DNA of 64,000 nucleotides from a virus: positions 1 to 64,000 of IMG/VR virus record IMGVR_UViG_3300042691_033065. One strand, 5' to 3'. Shown one piece after another: positions 9,001-14,996 of this stretch. The position numbers and the translations under genes were made by a program. Position 1 is the first letter of the stretch, and every line of letters begins with the position of its first letter. The notes beneath the pieces are model-generated. The model searched no databases. It was not told where the DNA came from and saw only the letters and a list, made by a program, of their open reading frames with translations.

Positions 9001-10474
9001 TAAAATAGTCAATAACCGCATTATTCCCAACCGCGGTTATTTCAAAACAGTCACAGGACACGGGTGTCTTAGTTGGGGTTGGGGTATTAGTTGGGGTATT
9101 AGTAATTGTTTCAGTTACAGTTACTGTTGGTGTTTGGGTCGTTGTAGGAGTTTGGGTTGGTGTTTGGGTTGGTGTTGGTGTTATTTGAGGTATGAAGTTT
9201 ACATCTAAACAATTTGGTAATTGAGAAGCCCCATACACCGAATATCCTGTATCACCTGTTAATGTAATTGTGTACGGATAATTTTTATCAATATGGAATA
9301 CATTATTAGTTTCGTTACCATCCATGATATAAATTTCACCATTATCTTGAAAAATGCCCCAAGGCTGGGTGATGGTTGGATTCAATTGAATATCGACTTC
9401 AGGGTCACCATTTAAGAAATTATATTGTGTTATGAATTGTCCGAATGGTGCCGCGGTCGCGTTAGTCGTAATAATAACCTTATTTGTTGTTGTTAAAATA
9501 ATATCTCCCGCAACACCTCTGTTTATCAACATCGGGAATAGAGTTGTAAATACCGCAGTATTTGTAGTAATATTTACCGAAACAACCTGTTTTGGATTAC
9601 CCCCGCTTTGGACCGCAATCAAGGTTGTGTTATTAATTGCCCCCAACCCAGGACCTATGCCTGATGGTAATGTAATTACACGATTAAATACCGCGGTAAA
9701 CGGACTCAAAGTAATATCCCATTCGTATATCTCACTGGCACTAGCCATCCACAACTTACTTGAAGTATGGGCAATATCATTTGTCGCGGAACCAACTGTG
9801 TCAGGAACTATAAGTTGTGTAGTAGTGTCCGTGTCAACATCATAGAAAAATACATTTTGTAATGAATTAAATATTACCGCACATTCGGGAACAGATGGAG
9901 GATTAGTTCCTGTTGGAGTAAGCGTTCTAGTTGGGGTTGATGTCTTGGTAATTGTTGGTGTTTGAGTTGATGTCTTGGTAATTGTTGGTGTTTGAGTCGT
10001 CGTTGGTGTTTGAGTAGGAGTTTTAGTTGATGTTTGAGTAGGTGTATAAGTAATTGTTGGTGTAACACTTGGCGTTCTTGTTATAGATGGAGTTGGGGCA
10101 CAACTGAAGACATACGTATAACCTGACTCAACACAATCAACACAGAATATTGTTGATGGGGTTGGAGTCATGGTCATTGTGGGGGTTATTGTCGGAGTTG
10201 GTGTTTTTGTGGGAGTTACAGTTTCAGTTGGAGTTATGGTAGGCGTTTTAGTTATTGTTGCGGTAGGGGTCGGTGTAGGTGCAAGTAAATTGAATTCACA
10301 GCAAACACTAAAGGCTGAAAAACAAACTACGTAAACCCCATATACATAATCGGCAACATAATTAAATGGTAAAAGTTGCACACCTACAGATACGGTGCCG
10401 CCGGTTTGGGGATTGAATGTTATATCCCCATATTGTCCCGCATAATTTACCGATTGTATTAGTGCTGTTGGCAT
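1..10474 (-). CDS. Giant Pro-Thr-rich modular tail-fibre/adhesin protein (C-terminus beyond the window)
   Basis: The frame starts with ATG at 10474 (MPTALIQSVN) and stays open to base 1: at least 3,491 codons. I read most of it and found one continuous frame. A ~65-residue head domain is followed by globular modules joined by TPT/TPTPTVT linkers. Six propeller-like modules of ~240 residues lie at about 9895-9185, 8445-7765, 5210-4480, 3550-2825, 2250-1475 and 870-105; they share motifs such as ANTSSKLW, EWDITLSPF, NTTLI, GDLVYT and FITQYD. EYKP-type Cys modules lie at 7105-6850 and 4245-3987. CxCY-type modules lie near 9060, 7596, 6603, 5673, 3765, 2455 and 1087. A distinct CCTSW module is at 6222-5765. 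No enzyme motif was recognised. By position after baseplate genes and by composition it is probably a long tail fibre or adhesin that displays binding modules on stiff linkers. The function is inference; the architecture is seen. A non-phage reading (bacterial surface adhesin) is unlikely given the neighbours. Confidence 0.85.
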   Translation of the reverse strand, partial: MPTALIQSVNYAGQYGDITFNPQTGGTVSVGVQLLPFNYVADYVYGVYVVCFSAFSVCCEFNLLAPTPTPTATITKTPTITPTETVTPTKTPTPTITPTMTMTPTPSTIFCVDCVESGYTYVFSCAPTPSITRTPSVTPTITYTPTQTSTKTPTQTPTTTQTPTITKTSTQTPTITKTSTPTRTLTPTGTNPPSVPECAVIFNSLQNVFFYDVDTDTTTQLIVPDTVGSATNDIAHTSSKLWMASASEIYEWDITLSPFTAVFNRVITLPSGIGPGLGAINNTTLIAVQSGGNPKQVVSVNITTNTAVFTTLFPMLINRGVAGDIILTTTNKVIITTNATAAPFGQFITQYNFLNGDPEVDIQLNPTITQPWGIFQDNGEIYIMDGNETNNVFHIDKNYPYTITLTGDTGYSVYGASQLPNCLDVNFIPQITPTPTQTPTQTPTTTQTPTVTVTETITNTPTNTPTPTKTPVSCDCFEITAVGNNAVIDYFKCGSEGVSVRKLIEPARPFKVCLENSGVTTLSGVTQISNFGPCIDGECASPTPTPTVTQTPTNTLTPTITPTNTLTPTITPTETQTPTITSTSTQTPTSTQTITPTLTQSPTPTVTLTNTVTPTITETPTSTATQTPTTTTTQTPTSTETPTTTQTPTSTQTPTTTQTPTTTQTPTNTMTVTPTPVCIDGCSVLYVDSESLIYSYDYNTETSTVIFDPKATVRDIANTSSRLFITIVNRIQRYSFSTCPVSVTLIDEITRLFLGDGLFAINDTTLIITSTQAIGQENVQELNYITNTVTPKFSLPTGYSVRGDFILTTGGKFIVSMFQGLSNYILQYDYSTGEQEVLFQVSQIIAGFFEFGGNIYAVDTSGIVYQAILDSPWGLVSTTLDPLTFTGVIKGTSQELSCLPTNFNIVTPTPTPTQTPTPTVTVTETPTMTVTETPTQTETPTQTPTNTETPTQTSTPTPTPTLDCFCYTFVNTSLLDKQNVSGKDCNNINFEYSLQISGSEGDTVSLCASSSLVLDPFIAVFNNGVCEGFCGTSTPTPTPTETPTPTITDTPTQTPTITETNTQTPTQTPTNTVTETSTSTPTPTQTETPTNTVTSTPTNTVTSTPTITSTSTQTPTVTSTPTPSITEYKPAIRTFSGCCFPFEIFKLYEIPGLTANTITEGTVYYIESGVFSGCATNIAETFTQNNYLFVNISAQTSCSGCSASYPCPSSTPTPTVTSTPTVTPTITSTPTITSTPTQTETPTQTETPTQTQTSTVTSTPTESPTSTQTQTQTQTQTVTPTKTSTPTRTPIECVCYSITNIGEFFGSYNGILCNGGPSGGIPIGPGVTFTACYAKGSLQTVGGTLTFLENGSCENSILCPTRTPTPTRTGTPTPTPTTTETPTNTVTPTTTTTETPTSTSTQTPSVTNTITSTPTQTLCCTSWTLYGGLGQLLDNGFVIKPPLRVGDDFALIPTNVGSPGTLVGQVLELISVSPPLSPQYFTILTATFNPINSAYLLTFTPTLTINLGSTFQSIIYNIYQSGGTQFNVYNCGGSLTTLNLNNNEILVIPCSYDVQVISGFGYAESDPSCVCVTQTPTPTLTPTVTSTITQTPTNTVTVTQYTCNCYFINVPDIRDGVNLVFLDCLGSLISIAPNNFGNYCVREIIDYGSGTAELVGLCIDGNCPTPTPTPTQTETPTPTETPTQTITQTPTVTQTSTPTVTQTSTPTVTITESATQTQTPTPTETPTNTLTPTVTITESVTPTRTLTPTKTQAPCLSSCDVLLLDNVGRVYIYNSVTNSPLYLGIDGPDGSFDIAHTNNKIWLNRGTSLYEYDIILCPFSATFSREISGSTAFSAGLFAINDTTLIANNGATPSSILEIDVSTNPYTVTTKFSLLPGRRVSGDYVLTNSGKLIVSNFSGTNPNAPTGVYITQYNYITSATPPVDNNVDILISPTIVFPYGLYQYGGGFYILSANGTQYTLDLNPPYTLTAAPTVPLPPNTINAAYFGASQSNGCFDNNIVPVSPTPTSTPTPTPTPTATITQTPTITQTSTPTPTITSTVTQTPTQTQTPTSTITVTPTQTSTVTSTPTVTSTPTPTITEYKPAIRTFSGCCFPFETFKIFEIPGLTANSITEGTVYYIESVGFSGCATNIAETFTQNNYLFVNLSAQTSCSGCSTNYPCPSSTPTPTVTSTPTLTPTQTQTPTQTQTPTETSTQTPTETSTQTPTQTQTSTQTPTNTQTSTNTPTTTVTPTLTRTPDTCNCYTFFNISTSQSLTVDFIDCTGLQNQITINYGNSAQVCVKNNIFSGTPSGALVSFLNGDCTNGCPTTTIQACNPFVVNGTNRIIYTYDPITNTQIPLPINTESVSIYDIATNDNYLWIYGNFATLGNGIKEYFITTSPFTSSLNRFISGSTLYQSTRNGLAVLNNTTLITASGTAGNVIVSLNISSNTWVATPLFTLPTNRVLRGDLTYTNTGNIIALTYNNVAGTGSFLTQFDLFGNQELEFQIGNSVEGFGLFMYNSQIFTVASSSASPAVVRRDLNFPYTSLTVNNMTITNVGFAQPLSCLNVNFIGVTRTPTQTPTPTPTPTTTKTNTPTSTQTQTQTPTRTSTPTNTQTPTITSTSTITPTVTRTATITPTVTRTSTITPTVTRTSTITPTITQTATQTNTPTVTQTATVTQTATQTPTPTETSNLFACTCYNFFNTSNNQPGTVTYYNCDGVFSSVTVSATSYVQLCVSGNSTNPLYTATTQITAIDELGDCTVSCPTINLDSCISFLAGGPGNIIQSYDFQTNTTTFLPIPNRPWSMLGIANTSNKLWVHGTYLGFTSGGIREWDITFSPFSATYNGRTINIQSNTILPNSNACGLVAIDNFNLLSVSGATAGSQSVVNVDISDTITNNAVFTKLFDLPSNRRILTDLVFTQTGKIIIMTQTTTPVKIFITQYDILGNIEVDVPLFTSGIDANSGWSILINSNNLYIVRATTPGEIYQVNLTSPYSATLLSESLPVTVTDQSQSPECITVEFIPVTKTPTPTPTKTPTPTVTMTITPTSGATETRTPTPTTTQTSTPTITSTITPTITATPTRTATQTPTITRTATQTPTITRTATQTPTITRTATQTPTRTATPTRTPTRTATNTPSITPTISITPTITSNLPCKCFNFYNTSDTVNGTLIYTACNLTVSSTTVSANSFVQLCVNLSGYSGSSQITFVNQVGSCVNGFCPNISINSCDLLSVKKEPSGPTNGLWQIMSIRNESLLYLPVSGRTVGTNALARTSNKVWVLGFFTALGGSRIREYSITQNPWSAVVTNNYTLPTNLPSVIDNGMAAIDDENFIVGSGTALNVIAKLNVSGGILSSTKIIDLISPFTVFGDMIYTTTNKVIVAVKNTINTNIWQIHQYDVNGTFELAVDVSSISLFNSGINFAVVNNQLYLLPHNQTYNNYYLINLNNPYNTTIQSALGGSAPNDVAQNPECINIQFIPSTQTPTPTRTKTPTPTRTPTRSATPTRTPTRSATPT
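1171..1290. repeat. 30-bp tandem repeat, about four copies
   Basis: Units at 1201-1230, 1231-1260 and 1261-1290 differ by at most one base from the next; a partial unit lies at 1171-1200. Each encodes TPTITRTATQ in some rotation within the giant fibre gene. Confidence 0.9.
2581..2700. repeat. 30-bp tandem repeat, four copies with decay
   Basis: Four units from 2581 to 2700 diverge gradually in the leftward-to-rightward direction. They encode TPTVTRTSTI-type decapeptides in the giant fibre gene. Confidence 0.85.
3859..3942. repeat. 24-bp x2 then 18-bp x2 tandem repeats
   Basis: 3859-3882 and 3883-3906 are identical 24-bp units (TPTETSTQ); 3907-3924 and 3925-3942 are identical 18-bp units (TPTQTQ). 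Both lengths are multiples of 6. Confidence 0.85.
3987..4245 (-). repeat. EYKP Cys module, copy B (giant fibre)
   Basis: Same module as copy A, with protein differences at only a few sites (for example FEIPGL against YEIPGL). It was probably duplicated within the gene more recently than the copies in the neighbouring gene. Confidence 0.85.
5348..5395. repeat. 24-bp exact tandem repeat, two copies
   Basis: 5348-5371 and 5372-5395 are identical and encode TPTVTQTS in rotation; a third partial copy follows. Confidence 0.85.
6850..7105 (-). repeat. EYKP Cys module, copy A (giant fibre)
   Basis: An ~85-residue module: [53 protein letters not shown]. The DNA is closely similar (roughly four in five bases by eye) to copy B at 3987-4245, with mostly synonymous changes. 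Confidence 0.85.
8761..8820. repeat. 30-bp exact tandem repeat, two copies
   Basis: 8761-8790 and 8791-8820 are identical and encode TPTNTLTPTI in rotation in the giant fibre linker. Confidence 0.9.
9937..9996. repeat. 30-bp exact tandem repeat, two copies
   Basis: 9937-9966 and 9967-9996 are identical and encode QTPTITKTST in rotation. Confidence 0.85.
10075..10165 (-). repeat. [15 protein letters not shown] module, copy in the giant fibre
   Basis: This module and its flanks encode the same residues as 11870-11950 in the neighbouring gene, except one Arg/Lys change; DNA differences are mostly at third codon positions. Confidence 0.85.
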
Positions 10475-10487
10475 CCCTTTATATATA

Positions 10488-13400
10488 TCAACATCCCGGT
10501 GTTACGATACCCAAAGAATTAAGTGTGGAGATTATCAAATTATAATAATAAGTCGAAGTATCTCCATCGTTTATACCTAATTGGTAGTTTAAATTGGTCA
10601 AGTAATAATCACTTAAGTTGTTAGGTGGTGAATATATTCCCGCATTTACAAAAGTTGTTTGTACCAAGTCTTGGAAGGTAGGTTGTCCCTCATTTATTAC
10701 CGCAAATACAACACCTCTTAATCCATAATCAATTGAAGATAAGAGGTTTCTCAAAGTTGTAACGTCAGTCCCATAATCCGGGTCTAATACAGTTGTAGGC
10801 GTAAAAGTTCCACCTGTAACATACGCTCCACCACTCTCGTCTTGGAAAACCAAATTGATTACTAAATCAACGCTAGTATCAACTGCTCTTCCAGCATTTC
10901 TCGAAGTTGCTAAACACGCAACAAATCTTTCATTTACATTACCTAATGGGCCAGTTTGCATTGTGAAGAATTGAACTCTCTCATTATATAACGTAATATC
11001 ATTGTTATAAACACCTATCAAACAAGTTTCAAGTATTCCACCAGGTGCAATCATTTGCTCCAAAGGAGCTCGTGTAGACCCCATAGAGCCTGAATCATCA
11101 TACCAAATATTAATTTCAGTATTTGAACTAATTGATTCGGTATTCACCAAAGTAACAATCAAATCACAAGTTGGCGCCGGAGTTTTAGTTGGGGTAGGTG
11201 TTAAAGTTGGGGTGTTAGTAGGGCTAGATGTTTGAGTTTGTGTCGGTGTTGGGGTTTGTGTTGGAGTTTCTGTTTGTGTAGGGGTTTGCGTAGGGGTTGG
11301 TGTCGGACATGGATTTGAGAACGTACATTCATCACAATCAGTTTGGGCCGTCACACCAACAAACAAATAATTATTTGGTGTAAATACTTCGGCAATACTT
11401 GTTGCACAACCACTGAACACACCTGTCTCAATATAGTAAATATTACCTTCAACAATGGTTGTGGCTGTCAATCCAGGTATCTCATAAACTCTGAATACTA
11501 TATGTGGAGAACAACATGCACTAAAGTGTCTGAATGATGGCTTATATTCAGTAATTGATGGGGTTGGTGTTTGTGTAGTAGTAGGTGTTTGAGTATTCGT
11601 TGGTGTTTGTGTAGAAGTACTAGTAACTGTTACAGTTGGTGTTTGTGTACTAGTCACCGTTGCGGTCGGTGTTTCAGTTGGTGTTGGTGTCTGTGTTGTA
11701 GTGTTAGTAACAGTTGTTGTGTTTGTAGGTGTCGAAGTTTTAGTTATTGTTACAGTTACAGTATTAGTTTGAGTTGGGGTAGGTGTTTTTGTTGGGGTAC
11801 TTGTATTGGTTGGGGTGACTGTCGGTGTGTAGGTTATCGTTGGGGTAACACTTGGCGTTTTAGTGATAGAAGGTGTTGGAGCACAACTGAATACATATGT
11901 GTAACCTGATTCAACACAGTCAACACAGAATATTGTTGAAGGCGTAACGGTAATAGTATTAGTTGGTGTGACTGTTGGTGTTTGTGTTGAAGTTGAGGTT
12001 ATGGTTGGTGTTTGTGTTGTCGTTGGTGTTGGGGTAGGTGTGGGTGTTTCTGTTGTTGTAGGTGTAGATGTTGTAGTGTTGGTTGGCGTAGGCGTAGATG
12101 TCTCTGTTGATGTTGGGGTCGATGTGTTGGTAACTGTACTGGTTTGAGTTGGAGTATTAGTTGTTGTATTTGTTTGAGTAGGAGTACTTGTTATCGTTTC
12201 AGTAACAGTCACTGTCTGTGTAACTGTTTGAGTTTGAGTATTAGTAACCGTGTTTGTTGGAGTACTAGTGATTGTACTTGTTTGTGTTTGAGTTACTGTT
12301 GGGGTATTTGTTTCGGTTGGCGTTTGAGTTGTAGTTGGTGTTTGAGTTGGTGTTTGAGTTGGAGTTTCGGTTGGTGTCGGAGTAGGTGTAGATGTTGGAC
12401 AAGGATTTGAATCTATACAATCTTGGCAAGTGAATTGATTAGTAATATTCAAATACAAGTATTGTAAATCCGTTAGAGTTTGAGCTATATTAGTCGCGCA
12501 TCCCTTGAACTGTGGTGATTCAATATAATAAACATCTCCTTCAATTATGGTTTGACCTATTTCACCAGGAACTTCATATAATTGAATGATTTGTCCTGGT
12601 TGACAACAACCACTAAACCATAAGTTTAGAGGTTTAAATTCAGTTTTAGTTGGAGTGACTGTTATAGTCGGAGTTGGGGTAACGGTATTTGTTGGGGTCT
12701 CTGTACTAGTCGGAGTTTCAGTAGTGGTCGGAGTTGGTGTTACCGTATTTGTTGGGGTCTCGGTGGTGGTAGGTGTTGGTGTCGGAGTAGGACATGAATT
12801 GTCGATACATGAACCAAAATTAGTTACTATTACACCAGATGTTATTGTATATTCTTCATTTATAATACAATCCTTAACCGTAGACCCTCCAGGTACGAAT
12901 AAATTAGTAACTGAAGTTCCATCACATTTATTATAAGATATAACAGCTCCACCCGCAGCGGCGAAAAACTCAATACAATTACAATTAATTGGTGTTTTGG
13001 TTGGCGTTGGTGTTTTAGTTTCAGTTACGGTTACAGTATTAGTAGGTGTTGATGTGTTAGTATTAGTAGGTGTTGATGTGTTAGTATTAGTTGGCGTTGG
13101 TGTTTGAGTTTCAGTAACAGTTGCGGTAGGTGTCTGTGTTGGTGTATTAGTAGATGCGACAGTTTGAGTTGTTGTTGGGGTCACTGTTAATGTACTCGTA
13201 CTGGTCGGAGTATTAGTATTGGTAGATGTCGGAGTAGATGTTTCAGTAGGAGTTGATGTGATTGTTGGGGTATTTGTTGGGCTTTCAGTTATTGTGGGGG
13301 TATTCGTTGGGCTTTCTGTGATTGTAACAGTTTGAGTTTGTGTTTGAGTCACTGTAGGGGTATTAGTAACTGTTTCTGTAGGAGTTTGAGTTTGTGTTTG

Positions 13401-14933
13401 AGTTGATGTTGATGTTACGGTACTAGTTGGACTCAGAGTCTGTGTGACAGTATTGGTCGGGGTTTCAGTAACTGTTGGTGTTGATGTTAAAGTATTAGTG
13501 GGTGTTTGGGTCACTGTTGGAGTAACGGTAGGTGTTTGGGTCGAGGTTGGCGTTTCTGTTGGGAAACCTGAAACAGTTAGTGATGGTGTTACAGTTGGTG
13601 TTACTGTGGGTGTTGGGCTATTACTTGGAGTTCTTGATGGGAATGGACTTGGTGTTGCGGTCGGTGTTTGCGTTGATGTTGATGTTGTAGTGGGTGTTTG
13701 TGTTTGAGTTAATGTATTTGTAGGGGTTATCGTCGCAGTACCTGTTGGGGTGGCGGTTGGTGTTTTAGTAGAAGTAGGGGTTGGTGGAACACATGAAGAA
13801 GCCTCAGTACAATTGGTATTATCAGTGGTATAAAAACTTTGGATTATATCATTTCTATTATTATAAGACTCATCGTTATTAGAATATGTTATATAAACAT
13901 CTATTCCGAATGAGTTAATAGAAGATTGAACATTGTTACATATAACAGTTATACCAGGAGAAGATATAGTAAGTCTTTGTAGTACCCCTTTACAATCTAT
14001 GTATAGAATATTTACAACACCATCAAATGAGGGATTGGTATTGTTTATAGCATTTGCTAAATCAATTGCCGAAATATTAACAAAATAACAAAAACAACCA
14101 TTATTAGTTACTGTAGGGGTTGGAGTTGGTGTTGGGGTGCTACTTGGCAAAACACAATCCCCGCTTTGTGAACAAGTTGAATAATCTGTAAAAAACGTAC
14201 TAGAGAATGATAATGGTGTGAATACATTACTATAACTAAAATTATTTTGACTGTAATTCAATAGTACCGGAATACTAAACCCATCTATAGTTTCCGATGG
14301 ATTGTTACAGATATAATAAATTCCACTTCCAGTAATTGCAGAGGTTATAATACCCTCGGAACAATCATAATACACTAAATTAACAACACCATTTGCAGTT
14401 GTTTCAGTATTACCGCTAGCTCTATTGATATCTAACTGGGTAATATCAACAAAGTAACAAAAACAACCATTATTCGTAGGTGTTGGGGTTAAGGTTGGTG
14501 TTACCGTATTAGTTGGTGTCTCCGTATTAGTTATTGTTGGAGTTTGTGTATTGGTTGGAGTTTGTGTGAGTGTTTCAGTAACCGTCGGGGTAATAGTTGG
14601 GGTAATACTAATAGTTGGGGTGATTGTAGGTGTTTCAGTAATAGTTGGGGTGATTGTAGGGGTAATCGTTGGTGTTATCGATATTGTAGGGGTTGGGGTG
14701 GTTATAATACTACATAAAACAGTTTCTAATCTTTCACATCCGTCCGCGGTTATTATTTTAACACCAACCGCCGCCGAGTCTTGGAAAACTATAGGGACAT
14801 TAAGTGTAATAATCGGGGGAACAAAGTTATTTACTATAGCAACTTCGACACAATTATCGCCGTAAATATCACATATGTATATTATGAATGGAGGATTAAC
14901 ACCCGATATGTTAAATAAACTTATAGTATCCAT
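10488..14933 (-). CDS. Pro-Thr-rich modular fibre protein with C-terminal VWA/MIDAS-like domain
   Basis: 1,481 residues. The first ~75 residues form a small domain (PPFIIYICD, later GCERLETV) that resembles the whole 71-residue protein encoded at 17272-17487. Long Thr/Pro linkers follow, interrupted by CFCYF modules (about 14480-14150 and 14110-13790), a CNCIEF module (~12990-12790), two EYKP/EFKP Cys modules (12650-12395 and 11560-11302), and a short [15 protein letters not shown] module that is almost identical to one in the downstream gene. The last ~220 residues are not repetitive. They contain a hydrophobic strand followed by DDSGSMGST, which fits the DxSxS metal-binding (MIDAS) motif of von Willebrand A domains. 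I infer a fibre whose tip carries a VWA-like adhesion domain. The start has no Shine-Dalgarno site; a TTATTTATA element lies 22 bases upstream. The stop is 13 bases before the next start, so the genes are probably co-transcribed. Confidence 0.85.
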   Translation of the reverse strand: MDTISLFNISGVNPPFIIYICDIYGDNCVEVAIVNNFVPPIITLNVPIVFQDSAAVGVKIITADGCERLETVLCSIITTPTPTISITPTITPTITPTITETPTITPTISITPTITPTVTETLTQTPTNTQTPTITNTETPTNTVTPTLTPTPTNNGCFCYFVDITQLDINRASGNTETTANGVVNLVYYDCSEGIITSAITGSGIYYICNNPSETIDGFSIPVLLNYSQNNFSYSNVFTPLSFSSTFFTDYSTCSQSGDCVLPSSTPTPTPTPTVTNNGCFCYFVNISAIDLANAINNTNPSFDGVVNILYIDCKGVLQRLTISSPGITVICNNVQSSINSFGIDVYITYSNNDESYNNRNDIIQSFYTTDNTNCTEASSCVPPTPTSTKTPTATPTGTATITPTNTLTQTQTPTTTSTSTQTPTATPSPFPSRTPSNSPTPTVTPTVTPSLTVSGFPTETPTSTQTPTVTPTVTQTPTNTLTSTPTVTETPTNTVTQTLSPTSTVTSTSTQTQTQTPTETVTNTPTVTQTQTQTVTITESPTNTPTITESPTNTPTITSTPTETSTPTSTNTNTPTSTSTLTVTPTTTQTVASTNTPTQTPTATVTETQTPTPTNTNTSTPTNTNTSTPTNTVTVTETKTPTPTKTPINCNCIEFFAAAGGAVISYNKCDGTSVTNLFVPGGSTVKDCIINEEYTITSGVIVTNFGSCIDNSCPTPTPTPTTTETPTNTVTPTPTTTETPTSTETPTNTVTPTPTITVTPTKTEFKPLNLWFSGCCQPGQIIQLYEVPGEIGQTIIEGDVYYIESPQFKGCATNIAQTLTDLQYLYLNITNQFTCQDCIDSNPCPTSTPTPTPTETPTQTPTQTPTTTQTPTETNTPTVTQTQTSTITSTPTNTVTNTQTQTVTQTVTVTETITSTPTQTNTTTNTPTQTSTVTNTSTPTSTETSTPTPTNTTTSTPTTTETPTPTPTPTTTQTPTITSTSTQTPTVTPTNTITVTPSTIFCVDCVESGYTYVFSCAPTPSITKTPSVTPTITYTPTVTPTNTSTPTKTPTPTQTNTVTVTITKTSTPTNTTTVTNTTTQTPTPTETPTATVTSTQTPTVTVTSTSTQTPTNTQTPTTTQTPTPSITEYKPSFRHFSACCSPHIVFRVYEIPGLTATTIVEGNIYYIETGVFSGCATSIAEVFTPNNYLFVGVTAQTDCDECTFSNPCPTPTPTQTPTQTETPTQTPTPTQTQTSSPTNTPTLTPTPTKTPAPTCDLIVTLVNTESISSNTEINIWYDDSGSMGSTRAPLEQMIAPGGILETCLIGVYNNDITLYNERVQFFTMQTGPLGNVNERFVACLATSRNAGRAVDTSVDLVINLVFQDESGGAYVTGGTFTPTTVLDPDYGTDVTTLRNLLSSIDYGLRGVVFAVINEGQPTFQDLVQTTFVNAGIYSPPNNLSDYYLTNLNYQLGINDGDTSTYYYNLIISTLNSLGIVTPGC
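11302..11560 (-). repeat. EYKP-type Cys module, copy D (1,481-residue fibre)
   Basis: [51 protein letters not shown]. It is closer to copies A and B than to copy C, which suggests exchange between genes. Confidence 0.8.
11870..11950 (-). repeat. [15 protein letters not shown] module, copy in the 1,481-residue fibre
   Basis: The partner of the copy at 10075-10165, about 1.8 kb away in the adjacent gene and in the same orientation, so unequal recombination between the two would fuse the genes and keep the frame of the module. Confidence 0.85.
12395..12650 (-). repeat. EYKP-type Cys module, copy C (1,481-residue fibre)
   Basis: A diverged copy: [44 protein letters not shown]. The Cys pattern is kept while surface residues differ. 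Confidence 0.8.
13035..13082. repeat. 24-bp exact tandem repeat, two copies
   Basis: 13035-13058 and 13059-13082 match exactly and encode NTSTPTNT in rotation in the 1,481-residue fibre gene. Confidence 0.85.
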
Positions 14934-14955
14934 CTTTAACTACCAAACGTTTTCT

Positions 14956-14964
14956 TATAAATAA
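14956..14964 (-). promoter_or_regulatory. TTATTTATA motif before the 1,481-residue fibre gene
   Basis: Minus strand TTATTTATA, 22 bases from the ATG at 14933, in a 63-base AT-rich gap between two fibre genes. Confidence 0.4.
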
Positions 14965-14996
14965 TTAATTAATCGTTTTATGTTGGTTTATTTGTT

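Noticed and set aside
10488-11170. A substrate-binding or protease role for the C-terminal domain of the 1,481-residue protein
   Set aside because: The DDSGSMG motif fits MIDAS better than a serine protease nucleophile (no GxSxG), and no His/Asp partner motif was seen.
1-14865. Many small plus-strand frames rich in Val-Gly or Cys-Trp across the fibre genes
   Set aside because: They are the antisense of Pro-Thr codons (GGT, GTT and TGT runs) and vanish where the linkers stop. The minus-strand frames carry the conserved modules.
1-14933. Pro-Thr linkers as targets of the Bacteroidota O-glycosylation system
   Set aside because: That system needs an Asp before Ser/Thr and acts in the periplasm. 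The linkers almost lack Asp, and virions assemble in the cytoplasm.
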